Position numbers and translations under genes: made by a program. A stretch of 64,000 bases of DNA, from the NCBI GenBank assembly GCA_039105265.1, contig JAPFFF010000018.1, positions 2,418,001 to 2,482,000 of the forward strand. Reading direction: 5' to 3'. Positions 49,664-58,989 of this stretch are shown in pieces (positions within the stretch are counted from its first letter, which is position 1; each line of letters opens with the position of its first letter). This stretch comes from Tritrichomonas musculus. Taxonomy: Eukaryota > Parabasalia > Tritrichomonadida > Tritrichomonadidae. The notes beneath the pieces are model-generated. The model did no database searches, was not told the DNA's origin, and saw only the letters and a list, made by a program, of their open reading frames with translations.

Positions 49664-51778
49664 TTAGTATTCATCAAGTGATTCTGAACTTGATGCAACA
49701 TATGTTGATTCTGGAAAGCTCTTCATTTTGTTTTTTTCATCTTTAATATCAACAAAAATGTCATTATACAATTTTATTGCAATTATATTGTCACTATCAG
49801 CAGCCATCTTCATATATTTCATTGCTTCATTCCATTTTTCCTCAGGTGAAAGATATTCTTCTTCAATATATAATTCGTCAATATCATTATCATCACTTTC
49901 AGATGAATTGTCCAAATCAGTTGAATCTTCTTCATCGCTGCTTTGATGTTTTATTTCAAAAACTTCTTCATTGTCATCATCATCAGTATGATCTAAAGAC
50001 TCAGCTTCTTCTTCATTATTATCATTATCTGATTCATATTTAACTTCATTAGACTTGCCTTCATTGTTCAAATAAACGGACATGGTGAACGATGAATCTA
50101 ATGTAATAGAAGATGAGGATGAAAAGAATGAGGAAAAGGATGAAGATGGAGATGATAATGCATCATTTGATTTATCTGGTTGAAAGAATCGTTTTGGCTT
50201 TGTAATTCTACTCTTTTTTTCTTTTCCATTGTTTTGAAGTTCTTCAACAAGGATTTTTGAATAAGATATCATTGCAAAAGTATTGCCAAGATCAGAAGCT
50301 TTTTTATAAAGGTATTTGGCGGTATTTTTCATTTTCTGTTGAGAATTGCTGGATAATGTTGTTGATTTTTGCGAAAGGATAGTAGCGTATGTATTCATTG
50401 CGCTCGAATTACCTCCTTCGATTGCAATTTTTAGATATTTGATGGCTTGATCAGTACATTTTGGAAAACTGTTGAAACCGTTTGCAAGATTATATCCAAC
50501 GGTTGCACAGCTTTCAATATCTCCTGTATCTATTGCTGCATCAATTTGCCGCTTACAAAGCTCATCTAAGTTATCATAACCGGGAATATCTGATTTATTA
50601 AGTAAATTTGATTTTTTTCTTTGAATTTCTTGGGTTTTATCTTTGTAATGTGTTCGAAAATGAAAATGGTTATCATTCGGATTGTCACTCATTTGTATTT
50701 TAGATTCAATGCTATCAAATTGCTTAAGATAATTGTCAACTTCTTCAAGATCTACATCAGGTAATAATAAACTTTTGTCAGATAACAAGCGGTTGATAAT
50801 ATCAAGAAAGGTCGGACGATTTCTTGGATCTTGGTCCCAACATTCTGAAATAAGTTTAGGAAAACCATTATCTACTGATTCAATTTCATCAGAGTCTGAA
50901 TTTAATAAATTATCAAGATCATCTAGATTTGTTAATAATTTTTTGTTAATATTTTGTTGTATCTTTTGAATTATTGTTAAATCAGGTCGTTTTCCACTTA
51001 AAATGTTGTTGAATAATTCTAAAATGTTTGGAGATTCTATTTTTGGTTCGATACCTGAGACAATTTTATATAAAATATACGAATAAGAATAAACATCAGC
51101 TTTTTCATCAAACTGAATTAGATTGATGATTTCAGGTGACGTGTAGAGAGGTGCACTAACATCTGAAGATGGGAAGTATTCATTTATTTCATCGTCTTCG
51201 TTATCATTATTAAAACTATCTTGATATTGCTGCTGCAAAAATCTAGCAGAGCCGAAGTCACTAATTTTTGGATATAAATTTTTATCTAATAATATATTAT
51301 CTGGCTTTAAATCAAGATGTACGATTCCATTTTGATGTATAATACTTGCGCCAATTGCAATCCCAATCATGCATATTTGTTTTTTCGTGTTTGATAGAAA
51401 AGGATTGTTTTTCTTTGAATAATTATTTTTGTTCATACAATGATTTAGTGTTCCATTCTCTATAAATTCAAAAAATAATGTAGGATTAATTGATCCTTCG
51501 CTTTCTACAAAACTTGATAGATTAAAACCATGAAAATTAACAATATTGGGATAAGAGCATAATAAATGTACAATTTTTATTTGGTCAAAAAAATGTTTCT
51601 GTGCGTTGGCTCCATCATTTAAAGAATTTTTTATAACTTTAGCGATATATTTTGAATTTGAAGTTTTTTCTTCAACAACTGAAATAGAGCTATTAGATCC
51701 ATGCCATTTATCTTTTTTAATAATATTAAAATTGTTTAAATCAAGAATATATTGCGAAATATTCAACTCTATTGACAT
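49664..51778 (-). CDS. TKL-like protein kinase with Sel1-type repeats
   Basis: 704 residues. The N-terminal kinase domain (about 15-335) keeps the key residues: Lys47 in IAKVIK, HLDLKPDN at 154-161, DFG at 174-176, a TSPEI motif in the activation segment, and the CWDQDPRNRPTFLDI end of the fold. Sel1-like repeats follow (about 415-500 and 655-690, for example AIKYLKIAIEGGNSSAMNTYA and AMKYMKMAADSDNI), split by an acidic Ser/Asp/Glu-rich disordered insert at about 560-640. Kinase-Sel1 proteins are a large family in trichomonads. It contrasts with the related gene at 16569, in which the catalytic residues are lost. Substrates are unknown. Confidence 0.88.
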   Translation of the reverse strand: MSIELNISQYILDLNNFNIIKKDKWHGSNSSISVVEEKTSNSKYIAKVIKNSLNDGANAQKHFFDQIKIVHLLCSYPNIVNFHGFNLSSFVESEGSINPTLFFEFIENGTLNHCMNKNNYSKKNNPFLSNTKKQICMIGIAIGASIIHQNGIVHLDLKPDNILLDKNLYPKISDFGSARFLQQQYQDSFNNDNEDDEINEYFPSSDVSAPLYTSPEIINLIQFDEKADVYSYSYILYKIVSGIEPKIESPNILELFNNILSGKRPDLTIIQKIQQNINKKLLTNLDDLDNLLNSDSDEIESVDNGFPKLISECWDQDPRNRPTFLDIINRLLSDKSLLLPDVDLEEVDNYLKQFDSIESKIQMSDNPNDNHFHFRTHYKDKTQEIQRKKSNLLNKSDIPGYDNLDELCKRQIDAAIDTGDIESCATVGYNLANGFNSFPKCTDQAIKYLKIAIEGGNSSAMNTYATILSQKSTTLSSNSQQKMKNTAKYLYKKASDLGNTFAMISYSKILVEELQNNGKEKKSRITKPKRFFQPDKSNDALSSPSSSFSSFFSSSSSITLDSSFTMSVYLNNEGKSNEVKYESDNDNNEEEAESLDHTDDDDNEEVFEIKHQSSDEEDSTDLDNSSESDDNDIDELYIEEEYLSPEEKWNEAMKYMKMAADSDNIIAIKLYNDIFVDIKDEKNKMKSFPESTYVASSSESLDEY

Positions 51779-52131
51779 TTAAAAAGAAATGGATTTTGAA
51801 ACTTTTTACAAAAATTGAATATTTTAGGTAAATAATTGATCGTTAATAATAAATTTGAAAAGATAAATTGAAATTAATTAATTTTTTCAATTATTTTGCA
51901 ATAGAAACTCAACCCAGAATATACAGATATATTAGGTTTTTTCAATTTGTCAATTCATATAGGGTTTTGGATGCAAAAAAATTTTTAATGGAAATTTTAT
52001 TTATAGTTCTTGGTAAATTGTTAATGGAAATTCAAAGTTGAAATATTAAGAAAAAAAATAGTTTTTTCATTAATTCCTAATGATATACTATTCTATCAAT
52101 AATGATTAGCACTGTTTTTTATTTATTTATT
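51779..52131. other. intergenic
   Basis: 353 bp between two minus-strand genes. AT-rich, with a TCAAAATCC motif near the kinase start that is only a weak initiator candidate. No further structure seen. Confidence 0.45.
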
Positions 52132-52995
52132 TTACTTACTTTCAAATAACCTTCTAAACATTTCAGGTAGTGCAAATGAAGCAATGTGAACGTTTCTATT
52201 GTAATATTTCATACTTTCTGCTTCTTCTTTTGACATTTCTCTTTTTGGAATATGACATGAAGATTCATTATTTACAATTAAAGCGCCAATAGAGCCGGTT
52301 GGATAAGTAGGTATATTAATATTTGAATATTCGATGTATTTAAATCCAACTTCACGGCAAATATTTCTCATTTCGAGAACTACATCTTGCTGAACCCAGA
52401 AGTTTTCGCCTTGTGAAACACTGATTCCGCCTTTCTTCAAAGCTCTGAGTACATTCTGATAATATGATATTCCAAATAATTTTGTTGCAGGGCCCACTGG
52501 ATCACATGAATCGGTTATAATAACATCATACGAATTCTGATGCTTTTCAACAAAATCTATACCATCAATATGATATATATGAAGTCTTTGGTCTTTGCAT
52601 GCTGACTTTGTTAAATGAGGAAGATATTTTTTAGATAATTCTGTTACTTTAGGATCAATATCGCATAATTCTACACTTTCAATGCATTTATGTTTTAGAA
52701 CTTCTCTGGCAACTCCACAATCACCTCCTCCTATAATCAAAACATTTTTTGGATTAGGATGTGAATACAATGCAACGTGTGCCATCATTTCATGATAAGA
52801 AAATTCATCCATTTCCGTGCTTTGAATAATATCATCGATTGCCATTGTGATACCTGTTTTTCTTCCATTGAAAATTAGAATGTCTTGATAATTAGATTTT
52901 TCATGAGCCAAAACTTCATTAACTTGATATGATTGGACAAGGCCTTTCCATGCATCATCATTCTCACTGAACCATCCTTTTTGAAATTTGTTCAT
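52132..52995 (-). CDS. spermidine synthase
   Basis: 287 residues from the ATG at 52993-52995. It transfers an aminopropyl group from decarboxylated S-adenosylmethionine to putrescine. Motifs: WFSENDD and QSYQVNEVLAHEKSNYQD at the N-terminus, IIGGGDCGVAREVLKH (cofactor loop, residues 87-102), VELCDID (ribose-binding acidic residue), ITDSCDPVGPA at 160-170 containing the catalytic Asp, and YQNVLRALKKGG. An in-frame ATG nine codons upstream (53022) lies before the initiator-like sequence TCACTTTTT at 53008-53016 (minus strand), so the shorter start is preferred. Confidence 0.92.
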   Translation of the reverse strand: MNKFQKGWFSENDDAWKGLVQSYQVNEVLAHEKSNYQDILIFNGRKTGITMAIDDIIQSTEMDEFSYHEMMAHVALYSHPNPKNVLIIGGGDCGVAREVLKHKCIESVELCDIDPKVTELSKKYLPHLTKSACKDQRLHIYHIDGIDFVEKHQNSYDVIITDSCDPVGPATKLFGISYYQNVLRALKKGGISVSQGENFWVQQDVVLEMRNICREVGFKYIEYSNINIPTYPTGSIGALIVNNESSCHIPKREMSKEEAESMKYYNRNVHIASFALPEMFRRLFESK

Positions 52996-53692
52996 ATTAT
53001 AAAATATAAAAAGTGAAATCATTTTTTTTCAATGATAGTATCACTATTAAATTGAAATAAAGATAATTCTGTGCTTTATTTTATTTTTATGATTATTCAT
53101 TGAATTAATTGTATGAATCTCTCAATTTTCGAATTTTTTTGAATTATATATTAATCTTTTATATCTTTCTTTCCTTTTTAGGCAATTCATTATATTTGAG
53201 AAAAAATTATAATTATCATATATTTTTGTTTTTATTCTTTTTATTTATATATTTATCTGGTTTTGATGAAGATAGCATAATTTTGATGATAAAATAGAAT
53301 TAAAAAGATTTTGAAATAAATTATTATGAAATAGGTACATAAAATAATATAAAAGCAATAGTTGATATGAAATCTCATGTAAATTGCATATAGAAATTTT
53401 TCAAAATTGCATCATCATTCAAAAAAATTTATTTGAATTTGAAAAATATAATATTTGAAAACAGTGGGAAAAATCTATATCGAATTGATTTTTTTGGTGA
53501 ATATTTGTGAATTTTTAATTTACCAATGAAGAATATTTTAATTTTATTTGGAAAGCATTTCCTGCTGTTGCAGTGTTCGCCAAAATATGAATTGTTTTAT
53601 TGATACCGTTTATTTAATATATTATCTGGCCAAATAAATTATGAAAATAAGGAGACGTTGAAATTTCTTTTGTTCGTTATTTATAAAATTAA
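52996..53692. other. divergent intergenic region
   Basis: 697 bp between the spermidine synthase (minus) and dynein LC1 (plus) genes. It is AT-rich. On the minus strand TCACTTTTT (53008-53016) is a good initiator candidate for the synthase. No RNA gene or repeat is visible. Confidence 0.45.
53008..53016 (-). promoter_or_regulatory. initiator-like motif of spermidine synthase
   Basis: Minus-strand TCACTTTTT. With the A of TCA as +1, the leader to the ATG at 52995 is 18 nt. This position makes the more distal ATG at 53022 non-transcribed. Confidence 0.55.
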
Positions 53693-54424
53693 ATGCCTGC
53701 AAAGAAAGTGCCAACTATCTCCGCAAACCAAGCTTTGCAAGCTTGGGTTCAAGCTCATCCAGATCAACGTCTTGAAGAAGTCGAAGAAATCTATCTTCAG
53801 TTTCAAGCTCCCCCAATTAAGGCCATGAGCGATAAATTGGCCCAACTTGCAAACTGTAAGAAACTTTCAATCAGTACTAACAATATCGAAGAAATTGGTT
53901 TTCTTCCACCGCGTATCGAAATTCTCGCTATTGGTAGAAATATGTTAAAACGTCTAGATAAAATTGATCGTGCAGCAGCAACATTAACGCAATTATGGAT
54001 GAGTTATAATACTGTTAAGTCTTTTGCGCCACTTGTTGCCTGCAAGCGTCTCAGAGTCCTTTACGCTGCCCATAATTTAATTGATAAGATGAGTGAAATT
54101 GATCGTCTTGGTCAATTGCCAAACCTTGAAGATATTGTTCTTATTGGTAATCCTCTTTATATTGATCTTCAGAAGAAAGGTACTTACAAACCCGAAATTA
54201 CAAAAAGACTCAAAAAGCTCCAAGTTTTAGATGGTGAAGCTTTAGCTGGGTCTGGAAATGCTGAAGAACCACCTCCAGCACCAACAGGCGGAGCAACCAC
54301 AGGAAATGCAACAGGCAATGCTACAGGAAACGCTACAGGCACTACATCTGAAAATGGATCTAGGTCACAATCACCTCGCCCTGATTCAACAGGGCAGGCT
54401 TCGCGTGGCAGTTCACGCCAATAA
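53693..54424 (+). CDS. outer-arm dynein light chain 1 (LRR, DNAL1/LC1)
   Basis: 243 residues. LC1 is an LRR protein that clasps the motor domain of the outer-arm dynein heavy chain in flagella. The match is good through residue about 185: ISANQALQAWVQAH, EIYLQFQAPPIKAM, LAQLANCKKLSISTNNIEEI, LEILAIGRNMLKRLD, LTQLWMSYNTV, LRVLYAAHNLI, LPNLEDIVLIGNPL, and RLKKLQVLDGEAL. The ordinary family ends here at about 190-200 residues. This one adds about 50 residues of low-complexity tail with GNAT repeats and SRSQSPRPDS-type Ser/Arg sequence. It shows that the organism has motile flagella with outer dynein arms. Confidence 0.9.
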   Translation: MPAKKVPTISANQALQAWVQAHPDQRLEEVEEIYLQFQAPPIKAMSDKLAQLANCKKLSISTNNIEEIGFLPPRIEILAIGRNMLKRLDKIDRAAATLTQLWMSYNTVKSFAPLVACKRLRVLYAAHNLIDKMSEIDRLGQLPNLEDIVLIGNPLYIDLQKKGTYKPEITKRLKKLQVLDGEALAGSGNAEEPPPAPTGGATTGNATGNATGNATGTTSENGSRSQSPRPDSTGQASRGSSRQ

Positions 54425-54914
54425 AGTATTTTTCTTTTTGTTACATACTATGAACGAAGAAAAGGTATTATTTATTTTTGCTCTCTTAAATTTGATTTTT
54501 AATTAAAACCATTTTAAAAACACATAGTTTTCATGTTGTCTAATATTTATTGTTTTTTATTTCCTAGTTTTTGTATTTTTTTTTTTTTTTCTTTTGATAA
54601 TCTAAAAAAATTTCATAGAATAGCAATTAATCATATCAAATATTATTAATTGTATCATTTCCTTTGGAAAACTGTTTATGTTTTTATTGATTAATATACA
54701 AAGAATGATAATATTTGATTAATATTTAGAATTGATAAAAGAATGACTAAAATAATCTTGAATTCTTATTTTATGCAAATACATAAATTACTTTTTTAAC
54801 TTTCAAATTTGTATTTTTTCTTATCAAAATAATGAATATTCAAAATAGTAAAACAATTCTATTTTTATTTATATTAATATTAAATATAAGGATAAGTAGT
54901 CAATCCGAACAATT
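54425..54914. other. convergent intergenic region
   Basis: 490 bp between the 3' ends of the LC1 and Cys-rich genes. Very AT-rich with a T run at 54577-54590. Nothing else seen. Confidence 0.45.
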
Positions 54915-55580
54915 CTATATCTGGAAATCACAATATGAGCTTCCAAAAAATCCATCATGAGGAATACTCATATTATTTTTATAAGATCCAACAAATGGCA
55001 AGTATCTATTTGAAAACATAATCTCAAAATCAGTATCATTCTCATTAATCTTATCATTTATGTTTGTGTCGGTATAAAATTCATTACTATCATCATAAAT
55101 ACTGGAAGCTTTTTTGATTAACAAATTTGATTGTGCTGGTTGGCATATATTCATCTGTTTGTCTTTAGAAACCAAAGGTTGAGGTAATGGAATTAAAGGA
55201 ATAATTGCACTGCAAGCATTTAGATGAGATAACTCAGTTTGCCCATTCTGTATGCTTGATGTTGCTTTATGTGGTGACACAGTATGATTATTATAGTTTT
55301 GTACCTTTTTCATATATATCTTCCCTTTTGATGTAAATAAATGAAATATAGTATTGCATTGAGCACACATTATATCTGAACATGATTTATTTAACAAATT
55401 TCCCTTGATATTTTTGAAATTTTGAATTTCAATTGAGTGTAATTTGTTCATAAGTAGAATATTGTTAAATTGGTGATCATTTGCTTTATTCAATTGAATG
55501 GTTTGGTTTAGTGATTGCCGTATAAACTCACCTTTGACTCGAACATTTCCGCAAGCACAGCAGGTGCATGAAATATTCAT
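54915..55580 (-). CDS. Cys-rich hypothetical protein, putative zinc binding
   Basis: 221 residues, family unknown. The N-terminus is ISCTCCACGNVRV (Cys 5, 7, 8, 10), and a second cluster CSDIMCAQC occurs at about residues 69-77 followed by a FHLF strand. Together these could make a two-half zinc ribbon: CxC...CxxC with a beta-rich spacer. The remaining 140 residues are polar, with a Pro-rich segment (PLIPLPQPL), and probably disordered. Its 5' side borders more than 2 kb of intergenic DNA. I cannot suggest a role beyond metal binding. Confidence 0.6.
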   Translation of the reverse strand: MNISCTCCACGNVRVKGEFIRQSLNQTIQLNKANDHQFNNILLMNKLHSIEIQNFKNIKGNLLNKSCSDIMCAQCNTIFHLFTSKGKIYMKKVQNYNNHTVSPHKATSSIQNGQTELSHLNACSAIIPLIPLPQPLVSKDKQMNICQPAQSNLLIKKASSIYDDSNEFYTDTNINDKINENDTDFEIMFSNRYLPFVGSYKNNMSIPHDGFFGSSYCDFQI

Positions 55581-57912
55581 TTCTCAATGAATATCAAATA
55601 AAATTATTTAAAAATAAAGATAATAAATTCATAAATTCAAAAGAACGTTCATATTTGAAATGTTATTAACCAATATTAATCTCAAAATTGATATAAAAAT
55701 TGGTTGCAAGAATATAATAAAACTTTTTCATAAATTATTTTATAATCATTCAAATGATTTCTTAAAGCAATTTTCCTATTAGTCAATTATGTAAATAAAT
55801 GCGTCAATTACTTATTTATTAAATCAATCTAACTCTAATTGAAAAGTATAAAAAGTGGCAACAAACTTTTTGAAATATTTATAAATAAAAAATACTTTAG
55901 TGAATTTTTTTTTATATAATTTTAACAGAGTTTTATACAAAAAGAAGGATTAGGAAAATTTTGTAAAATTAATATATTCAAAATTTTTTTAATAATAAAT
56001 CATTCAAAAAGTTTGTTGTAAATTAAAACAAATCCACCAAAAGAGAATATAAATATTCCCACAAAAATTCAAAGATTCTTTTCAATGATTTAAGGGCCGA
56101 GTTTGAGAAGATTTTTTTTAATTTTTGAGAACTCTTATTAAAATAAAATATTCAAATAATTCTATACTATTGAGAATTGATAAAAAAAAAAAAATACTTT
56201 ATATATTGTAATAAAAAATAAAGCATAGGTATTAAACAGCCTAATTACATAATACAATAAATATATATTATAGAATATTATTAAGTGACCTTCTTTTTGT
56301 CACTTTTCTTTCTACTTTGCTGTGTTCAAATGAATAATAGGCAAAAATTTTCAACAAAATAATCTATTGAAATGTTCAGAAAAAAAAAATTTTGATAGAA
56401 TAGATAATATCAATGCTATACAATGATAAATATAATTACTATAAATAAAATATTTAAATAAATATATATTATATTCATTTATGTTACTATAAATAAAATA
56501 TATTAACTTAATTTAATATATTTCATAAAAATAAAATAATTTATTAATTTTCATTCAAAAAAAAAGATCGAAAAAAAATTTGAGATGATTTCTGAATATA
56601 AAAAATATAAAAATTATTGAGAGAAAATTCAGAGAAAAATGCTTAAAAATGAAATAACAATATGTGGAAAAGGGATGCAACTCTCATCATTGGGATTTCA
56701 AATCTGAAAAGATGTAGGAAAAAAATGACGTCTGCGGAAGGTTACATTTATGTCAAATTCTTGAAATTATTTTGAATTTAATTTTCTTAAAAATAAATAA
56801 ATGAAAAAACAATATTATATTTTAAAAATATAAAATAAATGAATTTTATTTTAATACTTTAATCTCATTTTCATTTATTTTTCGTTTTTATAATTTAACC
56901 ATAAAATTTGAGGCAAGACTAAGAAAATTTTGAGAGTTTCAACTCTTCCCTTAATGTGATTATTTTTTCAAAATTCAAAAAATTGTTCTTAAAAGTAATT
57001 TATTATTGGTATCATTCTTAATTAAAAAAAAAAAGTGTTTGATTACTTCATAACGTGTTTATAGAAAAAAATCATAATTTCATTAGAAAAGTTTTGGCTT
57101 TTTCTGTGCATAAGTGAATAATATAATCTCGTATTAACTAATTCAAAATATTCAATATTTCACTATTATAGATAAAGCTGGATTCACAATGCTTGGGACA
57201 ACATTCAATTTTTTTCAATGTTTCTCAGAAATTCTTGCATTCTTCTTGGGACTTATCGACATTTAAAATGAGTAATTTTGGCCTTTACGTATTGAAAAAG
57301 TTTGTCCAAGCCTTTTGAATCTTTTAATTGTGAAATATTGAGACGATTACTAAATGAAAAGATTTAATTGGCATAATCTATCATGATTTTGAGCTATGAT
57401 GTGAAAAAAATACATGAAATTAGAAATTACATGAAATGTTATAAACTGTGAGTAATTTTTTCATACATCTTTATTTTTCAGAAAGATATTCAATTATGTC
57501 AATAATTAACTCAAATTTGAAATAATTAAAATCGATTTTCAATTATATATTGAAAATTGAATGATATACAAAAATGACAAACTGATTATTTGCATTAGAA
57601 AAAGGGGAATCAATTTTACGATTTTACCAAAGTGAAAACTAAGTAATTTAAATATAAGGTTTTTTCCAAAAAAAATACAATTTTTCAGAAAAAAGTAGGT
57701 GACTTAACTAGAAAAAAATTATTTTTAAAATATATTCTAATATAGAAATAAGCATTTAATAAATATTTTATTTCTTAATTATTTCATTTTATAATTTTTT
57801 GTTTATGCAAAAATATTCATATATTATTTATTAAAATAATTATAATTGAAACAATTGAATATTTTTCAGAAGTCTTAGAAACTTATAAATAAAAATTTTG
57901 TGAAAACATGAT
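55581..57912. other. long AT-rich intergenic region
   Basis: No gene supported. It contains many A/T runs. A segment at 57081-57128 (aaaagttttggctttttctg followed by tgcataagtgaataat) resembles part of a foldback sequence at 62241-62288. The motif ACAACATTCAATTTTT near 57198 also occurs in the left arm of the palindrome at 57920, so fragments of small repeats are scattered here. Confidence 0.45.
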
Positions 57913-58044
57913 AGATTTTAAAAAGGACGAAACCGCATACCTTTTACAACATTCAATTTTGTGAAAACGCATAGAAATTTTTGATTGATTCCTTCAAATT
58001 TGAATGTTGTAAAAGGTATGCGGTTTCGTCCTTTTTGAAGTCTA
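57913..58044. repeat. foldback repeat with perfect 37-bp arms
   Basis: The arm 57920-57956 is the exact reverse complement of 58000-58036, and an imperfect extension reaches to about 57913 and 58044. The 43-bp centre is AT-rich. The arm includes AAGGACGAAACCGCATACC, GC-richer than the surroundings. As RNA it would form a very stable hairpin. The likely explanation is a miniature inverted-repeat element or a decayed foldback transposon. Confidence 0.85.
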
Positions 58045-58177
58045 CCGAAAACATCATAAGTTTTTTTAGCTAAATTATTTTATCAATACAAAACAAATTA
58101 AAATATTTTTAAAAAAAGAATTGATATAAAATAAGAATTTCTTTAAAAACAATTACCTTAAAAAATATCCAGAAGAG

Positions 58178-58500
58178 ATGAATGAATTGATTAAATCATC
58201 GCTGATGAATGCTATTACATTATTCAAAGGAAATTCGTTTGCAATAGTGCATAATTATTTTGGCTTTATTATTCACAAAAATGGCAAGATACTTGACGAT
58301 ACTCAAAGAAACTTATCTAATGTGTCTAAAGTTTTTATAGAGTATGGTAGTCACAAAAAAGCGAAGAAAAAACGAAACAGATAAAACAAAAAGAAATGAT
58401 GAAAAATGCAAGAAGCAATTTTGATCAGTTGAATCAACAAAGCATATTTTCACCACCATTGGGACAAACATATTTTACACCAAAATCAAACAGTTCATTT
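58178..58500 (+). pseudogene. short broken hypothetical gene
   Basis: The first part (58178-58384) encodes 68 residues, ending in a Lys/Arg-rich stretch. Directly after the stop, a protein-like sequence continues in another frame (KQKEMMKNARSNFDQ ... SPPLGQTYFTPKS) up to about 58500, suggesting a frame change in the A-rich codons near 58360-58380. Together it would be about 105-110 residues of unknown family. It could be a gene fragment brought in with a repeat. Confidence 0.3.
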
Positions 58501-58551
58501 TTATTTATTTATTATTTTATTTTTTTTTTTTTTATTATTTTTTTTTTTTTA

Positions 58552-58602
58552 ACTAGTTCGTGTTGACGCGTGGGGAGCCAGCCCCAGCGGAAACCGACTA
58601 GT
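58552..58602. ncRNA. GC-rich two-stem RNA-like structure
   Basis: In an otherwise very AT-rich region, 51 bases fold almost completely. The outer stem ACTAGT(T)CG at 58552-58560 pairs with CGACTAGT at 58595-58602. After an internal loop (TGTTGA on the left, GAAAC on the right), an inner stem CGC(G)TGGGG pairs with CCCCAGCG around the loop AGCCAG. Each stem has 8 pairs and a single bulge. In minus orientation it is followed by a long A-rich tract (58505-58550), like a retroposed small RNA. No known RNA family recognised. Confidence 0.5.
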
Positions 58603-58989
58603 ATATACTACTATGTTATTGATTCAATTCTTGAGTTTAACTCATGAGAACGAATTGATGGACGCCCAATTTTGTGGTGATTGTCAAATAATGTTCGGTC
58701 GTTGAGTTCTTTATGAATTTTGATTATGAATGATTACGAAAAACAAATGCTAAAAGCATATTAAGTTACACCTGTATTATAATATTAAATTTTACATTCT
58801 TTTAAGCAATTTTGATGCTTTTTTCGAGATAATTTCCAGATTCAAAATTAAAAGCAAGGTGTAAGATCTTATATTCCATTTTTAATATCTTTTAATTAAC
58901 TTCAAATAATACATACTTCCTTTATTCTACTCCTTCATATGCAAAAAATTAATTTCCTTTCAATCATCGAAAATTCGCATCATCATGCA
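58603..58989. other. intergenic
   Basis: 387 bp without any gene I can support, lying between the GC-rich structure and the left end of the Kolobok-like element. Confidence 0.4.

Noticed and set aside
58552-58602. Functional hammerhead ribozyme
   Set aside because: The core differs from CUGANGA at two positions, and stem III with the cleavage-site UH is missing, so only a resemblance is reported.
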